Assembly (NCBI GenBank): GCA_003054665.1
Contig: QAYY01000001.1
Location: 609,501-673,500, forward strand
DNA length: 64,000 nucleotides
Reading direction: 5' to 3'
Origin: Opitutaceae bacterium EW11
Lineage (GTDB): Bacteria > Verrucomicrobiota > Verrucomicrobiia > Opitutales > Opitutaceae
Position 1 is the stretch's first letter. Each line of letters opens with the position of its first letter. The translations under genes were made by a program, and so were the position numbers. Shown here piece by piece: positions 9,201 through 17,370 of the stretch. The notes under the pieces were generated by a model. The model did no database searches. It was not told where the DNA came from and worked only from the letters and a program-made list of their open reading frames with translations.

Positions 9201-9665
9201 CTAGCTCGAAGACGAGCGAGGAGAAAGCGTTCTGGGCACGAGGGAACGGCGCCAGTATTCGACGACGCTGCGGACTGTCTGCTCTAGCTCCTCGAAATGC
9301 ACGGGCTTCACCATGTATCCCCGTGCTCCAAGCCGAAATGCCTCCGCAACGTCGCGGTCGCTGGTCGACGACGTGAAAACGACGACCGGCACACCGTTCA
9401 GGCGCGGTTCGGTTCGAAGCCATCGCAGCAAGTCGAAGCCATCCATGCGCGGCATCTTGAGGTCCGTGAGAATCACGACCGGCAGGGTCTCGCGCTCGGC
9501 CTCTGCCCGAGTCGAGGTTCCCGTCAGGTACGCCATCGCCGCCTCGCCGTCCGGCACAATCGCGATCGAATGCGACCTCTCATAGCCATCGAGCGCGCGC
9601 TCGATGAAGAGCGCGTCGTTCGGGTCGTCTTCCACGACAAGGATGGAGGCGGGATCCGGGTTCAT
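9201..9665 (-). CDS. Response regulator, Rcp1/CheY-like single receiver domain
   Basis: 154 residues, one receiver domain. Acidic pair in VVEDD (about residues 11-14), phospho-acceptor Asp68 in LTDLKMPRMDG, Thr/Ser switch in VFTSS and Lys120 in GYMVKPV are all present, so it should be phosphorylated. The longer loop before the phospho-acceptor and the PRMDGFDLLRWLR context are typical of Rcp1-type partners of phytochrome-like kinases. There is no output domain, so it acts through another protein. Its ATG overlaps the TGA of the kinase gene upstream (ATGA), which implies translational coupling and a cognate pair. Confidence 0.92.
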   Translation of the reverse strand: MNPDPASILVVEDDPNDALFIERALDGYERSHSIAIVPDGEAAMAYLTGTSTRAEAERETLPVVILTDLKMPRMDGFDLLRWLRTEPRLNGVPVVVFTSSTSDRDVAEAFRLGARGYMVKPVHFEELEQTVRSVVEYWRRSLVPRTLSPRSSSS

Positions 9666-11914
9666 GAGGACGCGGCGCCTCTTCCGTCTGCGGCCGGCAG
9701 CTCGATCCAGAAACGGCTGCCTTGGCCGAGAGTCGACTCCACCCCGCGCGAGCCGCCCAGCCGTTCCACGGCTTTCGAGACGATCGCGAGACCGACTCCG
9801 GTCCCGGAGTACTCGCCCGTGTTCAAACGCTCGAACATCCGGAACACCTTGTCGCGGTGCCGCGGGTCGATGCCGATGCCGTTGTCCTCGACGTGCACCC
9901 GCACCCAGCGGTCGCGACGTTCCGAATACACACGCACCACCACGGGCACCGCTTTCCGTCGGAACTTCAGGGCATTCGAGAGCAGATTGAGGAAAACGTG
10001 CCGCAGGATGCCCTCGTCGCCCCGGACGGAGCCGAGGCCGGGCGCAATCTCGACCAGCGCCTCGGATTTCCGGATATCCTGCTCCACCTCTTGCACGACT
10101 CCGGCGACGAGGGCGTCCAGATTCACCTCCGCCGGCATGAGCGGCATCTGCTCCATCCGGCTGTACCCCAGCAGGTCGAGGATGAGGCGGTCGAGCCGGG
10201 CCGCCGCCTCGCGGATTCGGCGCACGTACTGGCCGCCCTGCTCGCCAAGTTCCTCGCCGAAATCTGCCTGAAGAAATTCCGCGAAACCGCCGATGCTCCG
10301 CAGAGGGGCTCGGAGATCGTGGGCCACGGTGTAGCAGAAATCTTCCAGCTGCTGGTTCTTCGTCCCCAGTTCCGTCGTGCGCTCCTGGACGCGTTTCTCC
10401 AGTTCCGCCGCCCATAGTTTCAACTTCGTGATGTCTTCCACCACGCTGATCGTCCGCAGTGGCTGCTGGTTCTCGTCGCGCTCGAGGGAAACGGAAAGCC
10501 GCACCCAGAACCAGGAGCCGTCTTTTCGCACGTAGCGCTTCTCCGCTGTCGAATTGTCCAATTCTCCCCGCACGAGCTTCTGGAAACGATCCTCGTCCGG
10601 CGCCCGATCATCCGGGTGCGTGAGGTCCGAGAACTCGAGTTGCCGCAATTCCTCCTCCGAATAGCCGGTCATCTCGCAGAACTTTCGGTTTACGGCGACG
10701 AAGCGTCGCGTCCGCAGATCGACTTGCGCGTGGCCGGCGGCGGATAGCTCGAAGAATCCCCGGAAACGGCGCTCGCTGGCCGTCAGCTTCTGCTCCCAGG
10801 CCCGTCGTTCGTTGGCGGGGGAGAACATATCGAGGGCGCCCGCAAAGGCATCTCCGCTGCGAAGCGGTCGGGCCGACATCAGGGTCCAGACCTCCTGCCC
10901 TCTCTTGTCCCGAAACCGCACATGGGTGAGCGCAGTCTCCCCCCTCCGCCGCTCCTCGAAAAGCGCCTTCACCCGCTCCACGTCCTCGGGAAAGAGAAAC
11001 TCCCATTTCAGCCGGCCGACCATCTCCTCGACGGTGTAGCCGAGCATTTCCGCCATCCGTGGGTTCACCACCAGAATCCGGGCGTCCGTATCGAGGATCC
11101 ATATACCCTCGAACGCCGCCTCGAAAATTGTCCGCCAGCGCGCCTCGTTCTTTTGTGCCTCTTCGCGCGCTTCCAGCGACTCATGCACGTCCGTGGCCAC
11201 GGCGATCCAGGTTGTCCCTCCTCGAATGGGTGCCGCGAGCGGCTGCGCCTTCACCAAATGCCAGCGCGCCCCGCCCTCACGATCATTGCACCGGAGTCGG
11301 GCTTCGATCGGTCGTCCGGCCGCCCTGGCCAAGCGCTTCTCCCAATCCGGCAGGTCCTCCGGATGGATCGCGGTTTGGTATCCGGTCCCCAGTGACCGCT
11401 CGCGCGTGAGGCCGGTCAGCGCTGTCCAGGCGGCGTTCACGTAGGTGCAGCGCCCCTCGTTGTCTCCCATCCAGATGATCGACGGCACCACGTCCGCAAA
11501 GGTGTCGAACAGCAGTTCCAGCTCCTTCCGCTCGCTCATGTCCCGAAGGATCTTCGCATACCCGCGGAGGCGGCCGCTTTCGTCACGCAGCGCCATGAGC
11601 CGGCCGGACGCATAAAAGCGGCTGCCGTCCGCTCTCATATGCCAGCGTTCGTCCGCGGCCTGCCTTTGGTCCCTCGCCTCCCGCATCTCCCCCTCCGGCA
11701 CCCCGGCGGCCACGTCCTCCGGCGTAAAGATCAAGTGGCTGGTTTTCCCGATGACTTCCTCCTCGCGAAAACCAAGCACGTGCTCCGCGCCGCTGCTCCA
11801 CTCCCGAATCCGCCCGTCCGCGTCGGTGAAAAAGATGGCGTAGTCGCATGCCGCATCCATGAGCAGCCGAAACCGCTCGTCGGAGCTGAGCCATTCTTGG
11901 GATGCGCGATCCAT
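9662..11914 (-). CDS. PAS sensor histidine kinase (four PAS domains)
   Basis: 750 residues with no transmembrane segment, so a cytoplasmic sensor. Four PAS/PAC units at about 10-130, 135-250, 255-375 and 380-500, then a coiled linker, a phospho-acceptor helix with His532 in AHDLRAPLRS and an ATPase domain with NLLSNALKF (N box), EDNGIGID (G1) and GTGVGLAI (G2). The AHDLRAPL form of the H box is that of bacteriophytochrome-type kinases, although GAF and PHY domains are absent. It probably phosphorylates the receiver protein encoded directly downstream, whose start overlaps its stop. The signals sensed by the PAS domains cannot be inferred; no obvious haem or flavin motif is visible. Confidence 0.92.
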   Translation of the reverse strand: MDRASQEWLSSDERFRLLMDAACDYAIFFTDADGRIREWSSGAEHVLGFREEEVIGKTSHLIFTPEDVAAGVPEGEMREARDQRQAADERWHMRADGSRFYASGRLMALRDESGRLRGYAKILRDMSERKELELLFDTFADVVPSIIWMGDNEGRCTYVNAAWTALTGLTRERSLGTGYQTAIHPEDLPDWEKRLARAAGRPIEARLRCNDREGGARWHLVKAQPLAAPIRGGTTWIAVATDVHESLEAREEAQKNEARWRTIFEAAFEGIWILDTDARILVVNPRMAEMLGYTVEEMVGRLKWEFLFPEDVERVKALFEERRRGETALTHVRFRDKRGQEVWTLMSARPLRSGDAFAGALDMFSPANERRAWEQKLTASERRFRGFFELSAAGHAQVDLRTRRFVAVNRKFCEMTGYSEEELRQLEFSDLTHPDDRAPDEDRFQKLVRGELDNSTAEKRYVRKDGSWFWVRLSVSLERDENQQPLRTISVVEDITKLKLWAAELEKRVQERTTELGTKNQQLEDFCYTVAHDLRAPLRSIGGFAEFLQADFGEELGEQGGQYVRRIREAAARLDRLILDLLGYSRMEQMPLMPAEVNLDALVAGVVQEVEQDIRKSEALVEIAPGLGSVRGDEGILRHVFLNLLSNALKFRRKAVPVVVRVYSERRDRWVRVHVEDNGIGIDPRHRDKVFRMFERLNTGEYSGTGVGLAIVSKAVERLGGSRGVESTLGQGSRFWIELPAADGRGAASS

Positions 11915-12127
11915 CGGGGGAGCTGTGACCGCCCGACCTCGAGAAACAACCCGCAGGCCGCGGCAGTTTCGGCCGACCGAAAGCGGAGTTCTACGTTCCG
12001 ATCATCCGGCACGAGCAGGAGCGAACCCGACAAACCTTCTCGTGTTTCCTCCGATGAGGAGGCTCGAACCCTGGCCGTGTGTCCCGCCATGCCGTCCGGA
12101 TCGCTGCGCGCCGTGGAGAAATGCGTC

Positions 12128-12162
12128 TTGACTATTTCGCATTTCTGCGAAACAGATCCGGC
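12128..12162 (+). promoter_or_regulatory. Promoter and ArsR-type operator of the ars-like cluster
   Basis: A -35-like TTGACT (12128-12133) is directly followed by a 7-4-7 inverted repeat, TTTCGCA TTTC TGCGAAA (12135-12152), which fills the promoter spacer. The ATG at 12163 comes 10 bases later. A dimeric ArsR protein bound here would block RNA polymerase, so autorepression is the natural reading. The -10 element is weak. Confidence 0.65.
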
Positions 12163-12489
12163 ATGCCGTCCGCCCCCGCACACACTCAACGCCGCAAACA
12201 ACGCGCCGCCGTCTTCAAGGCGCTTGGGCATCCTGCGCGGCTCCAGATCGTGGAGGAGCTCGCCGACGGCGAACGATGCGTTTGCGAGCTGGTGGATCTC
12301 GTGGGCCTGGGATGGTCCGCGGTATCGCGCCACCTGAGCGTGCTGAAAGCCGCCGGTATCCTCGACGACGAAAAGCGCGGACTGCAGGTCTACTACCGCC
12401 TCGCGCTACCCTGCGTAAAATCGTTCACCGCCTGCCTGGACGCCGCCCGGCGAGGCGAGGCGGTGGAAGTGCGTCGCTGCTGCGGCTGA
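12163..12489 (+). CDS. ArsR/SmtB family transcriptional regulator
   Basis: 108 residues from the ATG at 12163. The winged helix is clear: VFKALGHPARLQIVEEL, then ERCVCELVDLVGLGWSAVSRHLSVLKAAGIL (the CxC-containing recognition region) and KRGLQVYYRL (wing). CVC in the helix before the recognition helix is the classical ArsR metalloid site, and a CC pair near the C-terminus (RRCCG) may add ligands. The frame is open further up to 12079, but those starts would place the promoter and operator inside the gene, so 12163 is preferred. It precedes a permease gene by 45 bases and probably represses the whole cluster until As(III) or a similar soft metal binds. Confidence 0.87.
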   Translation: MPSAPAHTQRRKQRAAVFKALGHPARLQIVEELADGERCVCELVDLVGLGWSAVSRHLSVLKAAGILDDEKRGLQVYYRLALPCVKSFTACLDAARRGEAVEVRRCCG

Positions 12490-12491
12490 GT

Positions 12492-12534
12492 TTTTTTGCG
12501 AAACTAGTCCGCTTTTTTGCGAAACAGAGGACCA
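12492..12534 (+). promoter_or_regulatory. Direct repeats of the ArsR half-site and ribosome binding site
   Basis: TTTTTTGCGAAAC occurs twice (12492-12504 and 12513-12525), exactly 21 bases apart, about two helical turns. Both copies contain the half-site TGCGAAA seen in the arsR operator. AGAGGA (12526-12531) is the ribosome binding site for the permease ATG at 12535. Confidence 0.55.
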
Positions 12535-13563
12535 ATGACCGCGAAACGAACACCGCTCTTGAAGCCGCTCGCCTTCGCAGCGGGCCTCGCGGCCTGGATC
12601 TGGATTTACCTGCACCTCGCGGCGGTTGCCGCGTGGATCACCTACCGCCTGCTTCCGCTCCCGAGAGGCTCCCAACTGGGCTCGGCCGTTGAGTTTTTCG
12701 TTTTCGAAACGCCCAAGGTGCTCCTGCTCCTGGTTGCCGTGGTCTTCGGGGTGGGCATCGTCCGCACGTTTTTCACGCCGGAACGCACCCGCCGGCTTCT
12801 GTCCGGACGCGGTCAGGCGCTCGGCACCGTGATGGCCGCGCTGCTCGGAACCGTCACCCCCTTCTGCTCGTGCTCCGCCGTGCCGCTCTTCATCGGTTTT
12901 GTGACCGCCGGCGTTCCCCTCGGCGTGACATTCTCGTTTCTCATCTCGGCCCCGATGGTGAACGAGGTCGCGCTCGTGCTCCTCTTCGGTCTCTTCGGTT
13001 GGAAGGTTGCTGGCCTCTACCTCGGCACGGGGCTCCTGATCGCGATCGTCTCCGGCTGGATTCTCGGGCGCCTGAGGCTCGAGCCGCACGTCGAAAGCTG
13101 GGTGTACGAAACCCGCGTCCATGCCGAAGCAGAAGAAGCGCGGCCGGCCTGGGCGGACCGGATGCGCGCCGGAAGCGAGGCCGTCCGCGATATCGTCGGC
13201 CGTGTCTGGCCCTACGTGCTTCTCGGAATCGCCGTGGGCGCAGGGATTCACGGATACGTCCCGGAGAACTTCATGGCGTCCATCATGGGCCGTGGGGCCT
13301 GGTGGTCGGTGCCGGTCGCCGTCCTGATCGGCGTTCCGATGTATTCGAACGCCGCCGGCATCATCCCCGTCGTCCAGGCGCTGCTCGGGAAAGGCGCGGC
13401 ACTCGGGACGGTCCTCGCCTTCATGATGTCGGTCATCGGGCTGTCGCTCCCTGAAGCGATCATTCTAAGGAAGGTTCTCAAACCGCGGCTCATCGCCACG
13501 TTCTTCGGCATCGTCGCGGGCGGAATCCTCGCAGTGGGCTTTCTCTTCAACGCCCTCCTCTGA
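12535..13563 (+). CDS. Permease, ArsP/DUF318 family
   Basis: 342 residues with about eight to ten hydrophobic segments. The motif TPFCSCSAVPLFIGF (residues ~105-120) is the hallmark of the DUF318/permease family, whose studied member ArsP exports trivalent organoarsenicals; the two Cys residues probably take part in substrate binding. A second half repeats the pattern with VLIGVPMYSNAAGIIP. Start at 12535 is set by the AGAGGA site. The arrangement arsR - permease - small redox protein is common in bacteria and supports a metalloid or metal efflux role, though the exact ion or compound is not shown by the sequence. Located in the inner membrane. Confidence 0.87.
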   Translation: MTAKRTPLLKPLAFAAGLAAWIWIYLHLAAVAAWITYRLLPLPRGSQLGSAVEFFVFETPKVLLLLVAVVFGVGIVRTFFTPERTRRLLSGRGQALGTVMAALLGTVTPFCSCSAVPLFIGFVTAGVPLGVTFSFLISAPMVNEVALVLLFGLFGWKVAGLYLGTGLLIAIVSGWILGRLRLEPHVESWVYETRVHAEAEEARPAWADRMRAGSEAVRDIVGRVWPYVLLGIAVGAGIHGYVPENFMASIMGRGAWWSVPVAVLIGVPMYSNAAGIIPVVQALLGKGAALGTVLAFMMSVIGLSLPEAIILRKVLKPRLIATFFGIVAGGILAVGFLFNALL

Positions 13564-13580
13564 CCACGCTCCATTCTCCC

Positions 13581-13814
13581 ATGAAAAAGATCCAGATCCT
13601 CGGCACAGGTTGCGCCAAATGCCAGAAACTCGCCGCAGTGGCTGACGAAGCCGCTCGCTCGCTTGGAGCTCCGTACGAGCTCCAGAAAGTCACGGAGATC
13701 CGCGAAATCATGAGTTTCGGCGTCTCCCAGACACCCGCGCTCGTCGTCGACGGCAAGGTGAAGCTCACCGGGAAGGTGCCTTCGCTCGACGAGGCCAAGC
13801 AGTTGATCGGCTAG
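13581..13814 (+). CDS. Thioredoxin-fold redox-active disulfide protein (TM0996/MTH895 type)
   Basis: 77 residues, a minimal thioredoxin fold: MKKIQILGTGCAKCQKL gives strand one and the CxxC (CAKC) active site, FGVSQTPALVVDGKV gives the cis-Pro loop (TPALV) and the next strand. Such small glutaredoxin-like proteins regularly follow DUF318 permease genes, where they may reduce or hand over the thiol-bound substrate; this role is inference from gene order. It begins 17 bases after the permease stop and is surely part of the same operon. Confidence 0.9.
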   Translation: MKKIQILGTGCAKCQKLAAVADEAARSLGAPYELQKVTEIREIMSFGVSQTPALVVDGKVKLTGKVPSLDEAKQLIG

Positions 13815-13832
13815 CCCAACGGCCCTTCCGTC

Positions 13833-14609
13833 ATGAATCCATCGTCCGTTGGTTTTATCGGTGGCGGTCGGATCACACGCATCATCCTGGAGGGCTGGCG
13901 GCGGTCCAACTCCCTGCCGCCCCATGTCGAGGTGTCGGATCCGAATGCCGAGAGCCTTCGCCGACTACAGACCCGCTTTCCGTCGGTCGCCGTCTCCATC
14001 GAGCCCACCGGCGCGGCAGCGCAAGAGGTGGTGTTTCTGGCGACACCTCCGGCAAACGTGAGCGATGCCGCACGCCAGATCGCTCCCAAACTGGGCCGCG
14101 AGTCCATCGTCGTTTCGCTCGCGCCCAAGCTCACCTTGGCGGCCCTGGGGGCTCTGCTGAACGGCTTCGGCCGATTGGCCCGGGCCAATCCCAATGCCCC
14201 GTCGATCGTCGGCGCGGGGTTCAATCCGGTCGCCTATTCGCCGGCGCTGAGCGCGGCCGACCGCACGCGGATCCGGTCGCTCTTCAGCCCTCTCGGCGAA
14301 TGCCCGGAGATCACGGAGGACAAGATCGAGGCGTTCGCGGTCTTCACCGCCATGGGTCCGACCTATCTCTGGTTTCAGATGCAGGCGCTGCGCGAACTCG
14401 CCGTTGGGCTCGGTCTTTCGCAGGCCGAGGCAGATGCCGGGCTCCGGAGCCTGGTCACAGGCGCCGCACGCACGCTTCTCGATTCCGGGCTATCGCCCGC
14501 CGAAGTGATGGACCTGGTACCAGCCAAGCCTCTGGCCGAAATGGAACCACAGGTGCTCGAGTTCTACCGCACACGAATCCCCGCCTTCCACGCGAAGATA
14601 AAACCGTGA
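13833..14609 (+). CDS. Pyrroline-5-carboxylate reductase-like protein
   Basis: 258 residues. The N-terminus VGFIGGGRITRIIL is a Rossmann GxGGxx NADPH site; the C-terminal half (GPTYLWFQMQAL, then TGAARTLLDSG) resembles the dimerisation domain of ProC, which reduces pyrroline-5-carboxylate to proline. The usual ProC signature (G-x-S-P-A-Y-x-x-x-x-x-E-A-x-x-D-A-G) is altered here: MGPTYLWFQMQAL lacks the SPAY and EA residues, so the substrate may differ. It starts 18 bases after the redox protein gene and looks co-transcribed with the ars-like cluster, an odd partner for that operon. Confidence 0.75.
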   Translation: MNPSSVGFIGGGRITRIILEGWRRSNSLPPHVEVSDPNAESLRRLQTRFPSVAVSIEPTGAAAQEVVFLATPPANVSDAARQIAPKLGRESIVVSLAPKLTLAALGALLNGFGRLARANPNAPSIVGAGFNPVAYSPALSAADRTRIRSLFSPLGECPEITEDKIEAFAVFTAMGPTYLWFQMQALRELAVGLGLSQAEADAGLRSLVTGAARTLLDSGLSPAEVMDLVPAKPLAEMEPQVLEFYRTRIPAFHAKIKP

Positions 14610-14664
14610 GTTCAGCTCTCGACAGGCTCACGGGGCGGCGTCCGCTCCTGCGGCCATCGGAGGA

Positions 14665-15855
14665 TCAGACTCCGGTGGCGACCTCGGACGCTCGCCCACT
14701 CGTGATCGACACGGTCTTTCGTCGCGACTCCCACGTTTTCCAAAGTCGATCGCCGAGTCGGACGGAGCCGAGTTCGAGCCGTTGGTAACTCCACCAGCAG
14801 ACGACGAGCACCAGCAGAAAAACCACGCCCCCGGACAAGATCCATACAGGCAGCGAACTCGGATCGAGCCCGGCGAGTTTCATTCCTCTCCAGATGAGTT
14901 CAATGAGAGGAAGGTGGAAGAGGTAGACCGAGTAGCTGCAGAGTCCCACGGACACGAGGCGCCGCTGGAAGCTCCCCAGGGGCGCGCGCACGAGCAGCAT
15001 CCATTCCACCACTACGCCGGAGAGAAGCCGCGGCCCGAGCCAGTTGGCCGGTCCCCAATTGCAGAGAAACGAGACGACGGTGGCGAGCACCAGGCCGGCC
15101 GCGAGCCATCCATGTGCCGCAAACACCCGTTGGCCTTGCGCCTGGCTCTCTGCAATCAGCACGCCGAGCGTCCACTCGAACCACCAGGTGAACGGGAGGT
15201 GAAGAATGTAGGAGGCGTGCGTGAAGTTCGGGGCGACGAATTGCAGGGCTGCGGCGAGCGCCCATGCCAGGACGATCGTCATCCGCCAGCCGCGCCAGAG
15301 CGCGAACCACAGCAACGCCGGATACACCACGTAGAGCTGCCACTCGACCGCGACGCTCCAATGCGCCCAGTTGATGGTGAAGAAATGCTCCGGAACGAGG
15401 GTCTTCAGCAGCGTCGCTGCGACGAGGAGCTGCCGCAGCGAGGATCGCGAGAGCAGGTGATCGTAGCAGAGAACGTACGAGACAATCAGCGAGGCGAGGT
15501 AAGCGGGCACAATCCGCCAGAAGCGCCGCCAAAAAAACACCGGCAGGAACGACGAGGTGGGATTCTCCCGGTTCCGCTTACGCCAGCTGAGGTAGGAGCC
15601 GTGGATGCAGAATCCCGAGATGACAAAAAAGAGCTGCACTCCCATGTACCCCATGCGCGGGACGAGCAGAAACGGCGTCTCGAACCGCTGCAGCCACGCA
15701 GGCCAGCTTTGAACAAACGCCGCAGCCTTCTCCGGAACGGAAAAAAGCGTCGTGTAGTAGTGATGCAGGAAAACAAGCCCGATCGCCACCGCTCGGAGCA
15801 CGTCGATCCGTTCGAAATACGGGCGCGCAGGTTGATGGACTCCGGGAGCACTCAT
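14665..15855 (-). CDS. Acyltransferase 3 family membrane protein (OafA/YrhL type)
   Basis: 396 residues with about ten hydrophobic segments. ERIDVLRAVAIGLVFLHHYY is the typical first helix (R/H-D-x-L-R-x-x-A-x-x-x-V-x-x-x-H), and FFVISGFCI is the second conserved motif; EHFFTINWAHWSVAVEWQLY holds the W-S-x-x-x-E-x-x-Y signature. These inner-membrane enzymes transfer acyl groups to exopolysaccharide, O-antigen or other surface sugars. The start at 15855 gives the expected short N-terminus; the frame stays open to 15921. It is transcribed away from the FG-GAP lipoprotein gene. Its acceptor is unknown. Confidence 0.9.
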   Translation of the reverse strand: MSAPGVHQPARPYFERIDVLRAVAIGLVFLHHYYTTLFSVPEKAAAFVQSWPAWLQRFETPFLLVPRMGYMGVQLFFVISGFCIHGSYLSWRKRNRENPTSSFLPVFFWRRFWRIVPAYLASLIVSYVLCYDHLLSRSSLRQLLVAATLLKTLVPEHFFTINWAHWSVAVEWQLYVVYPALLWFALWRGWRMTIVLAWALAAALQFVAPNFTHASYILHLPFTWWFEWTLGVLIAESQAQGQRVFAAHGWLAAGLVLATVVSFLCNWGPANWLGPRLLSGVVVEWMLLVRAPLGSFQRRLVSVGLCSYSVYLFHLPLIELIWRGMKLAGLDPSSLPVWILSGGVVFLLVLVVCWWSYQRLELGSVRLGDRLWKTWESRRKTVSITSGRASEVATGV

Positions 15856-16047
15856 TGAGCTGCGGCAGGTTACCGAGCAGCCGAGTCCGGGCGAGTACCG
15901 TGATGCGCATGCCGCCACCAATCAGCGAAGATAATGTCACGGACCCCTGAATGCAGCCGAGATTACAGTTGAGCGCGCCCTCTCCCGACGGCAGGGTCAG
16001 ACGCTGTCTCTCCTGCGAAAAGCGCTGGAGAAGTCAGTTGCCCCACG

Positions 16048-17358
16048 ATGCGAGCCAGCGCCCTCATTCGGATCCTCTCTCTGAGCGTTATTGCCGCCTG
16101 TTTGGCGGGCCTGTCGGGCTGCGAGAAGCCACGTCCGCGGGTTGCCCGGCCGAACACGTCCGTGACGAGCACCCGGTTGCCCACGGCTCGCATTGTCGAC
16201 GACAGCACGCTTTTCAAACCGCAGCCGATCGGAGCTCCCATCGGGCGGCCACCCTGGATCGCGCATGTGGTGGCCGCGGACCTCGATCAGGATGGGAAGA
16301 TGGACCTTCTCGCCTGCGAAGCACAGGACAACACGGTCGTCTGGCTTCGGCAGACAGCGCCGGGGGTGTTTGAGGAAAAAACCGTCGGCACCGACTTGCG
16401 CGCTCCAGTGCACGTCGAGGCGGCCGACATGGACGGAGACGGCGACCTCGATCTGATCGTATCCAGCATGGGATACGTTTTCCCGAACAACGACAAAATC
16501 GGCGTCGTCTACATCCTCGAAAACGACGGCCACCAGAACTTCAAGAAACATGCGGTGCTGGAAAACACCTCCCGCGTGACCGACGCGCGCGCGGGGGATT
16601 TCAATCGGGACGGGAAGATGGACCTGGCCCTGGGGCAATTCGGCTACGATCAGGGCGAAATCGCCTGGCTCGAGCGCACCGGTCCCTGGGAGTTCAAGTA
16701 CCACGTGCTGCTCGCCCTTTCCGGAGCGATCAACGTCTGCGTCGCCGACTTCGACGGCGACCGCACACCCGACATCGCCGCGTTGATCTCGCAGCAATGG
16801 GAGGAGGTCTACGTCTTCCAGAACGACGGCAACGGCAACTTCAGCACGAAGCGCATCTGGGGCTCGACCAACGAGGATTACGGCAGCAGCGGCATGTCTC
16901 TCTGCGATCTCAACCGCGACGGCCGCCCCGACCTGCTCTACTCCAACGGCGACGGTTTCGGCCCCGCCGCCACTCCAGGTCCGCGTCCCTGGCACGGCGT
17001 GCAATGGTTCGAGAACGTAGGCAACGGGCTCTTCCGGTATCACCGCATCGGCGACTTGGCCGGCGCGTATTCGCCGATGGCGGTGGACGTCGACGGCGAC
17101 GGCGCAACCGACGTCGTCGCGGTCGCGGCGTACGCCGACTGGAACAATAGCAAGCGCAACGTGATTTCGCTGATGTGGTTCAAGAATGACGGCCGGCAGA
17201 ACTTTCAGCCGCACCTGCTCTCCTACGGCCCGAAGGATCAGCTCACCCTGGCGGTGGGCGATTTCGACGGCTCCGGCCGCGCTTCGCTCGTGACCGGCGG
17301 TTTCTACATCTACCCGCCGTACGATGCGATGGGCCGCCTCACGCTTTGGCGCCGCTGA
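16048..17358 (+). CDS. FG-GAP/VCBS repeat lipoprotein
   Basis: 436 residues. Signal peptide with lipobox GLSGC (Cys25). The mature protein consists of repeated units with Asp-rich calcium-loop motifs such as DLDQDGKMD, DMDGDGDLD, DFNRDGKMD, DFDGDRTPD, DLNRDGRPD and DVDGDGATD, which in families of this kind form a beta-propeller of about seven blades. Probably a surface or periplasmic binding scaffold; no catalytic motif is visible. The TPR gene starts 12 bases after its stop, so the two are almost certainly an operon. Confidence 0.88.
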   Translation: MRASALIRILSLSVIAACLAGLSGCEKPRPRVARPNTSVTSTRLPTARIVDDSTLFKPQPIGAPIGRPPWIAHVVAADLDQDGKMDLLACEAQDNTVVWLRQTAPGVFEEKTVGTDLRAPVHVEAADMDGDGDLDLIVSSMGYVFPNNDKIGVVYILENDGHQNFKKHAVLENTSRVTDARAGDFNRDGKMDLALGQFGYDQGEIAWLERTGPWEFKYHVLLALSGAINVCVADFDGDRTPDIAALISQQWEEVYVFQNDGNGNFSTKRIWGSTNEDYGSSGMSLCDLNRDGRPDLLYSNGDGFGPAATPGPRPWHGVQWFENVGNGLFRYHRIGDLAGAYSPMAVDVDGDGATDVVAVAAYADWNNSKRNVISLMWFKNDGRQNFQPHLLSYGPKDQLTLAVGDFDGSGRASLVTGGFYIYPPYDAMGRLTLWRR

Positions 17359-17370
17359 CTGCACCCCAAC

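Noticed and set aside
12491-12497. T7 run after arsR as a terminator
   Set aside because: No stem precedes it; it belongs to the direct repeats before the permease gene.
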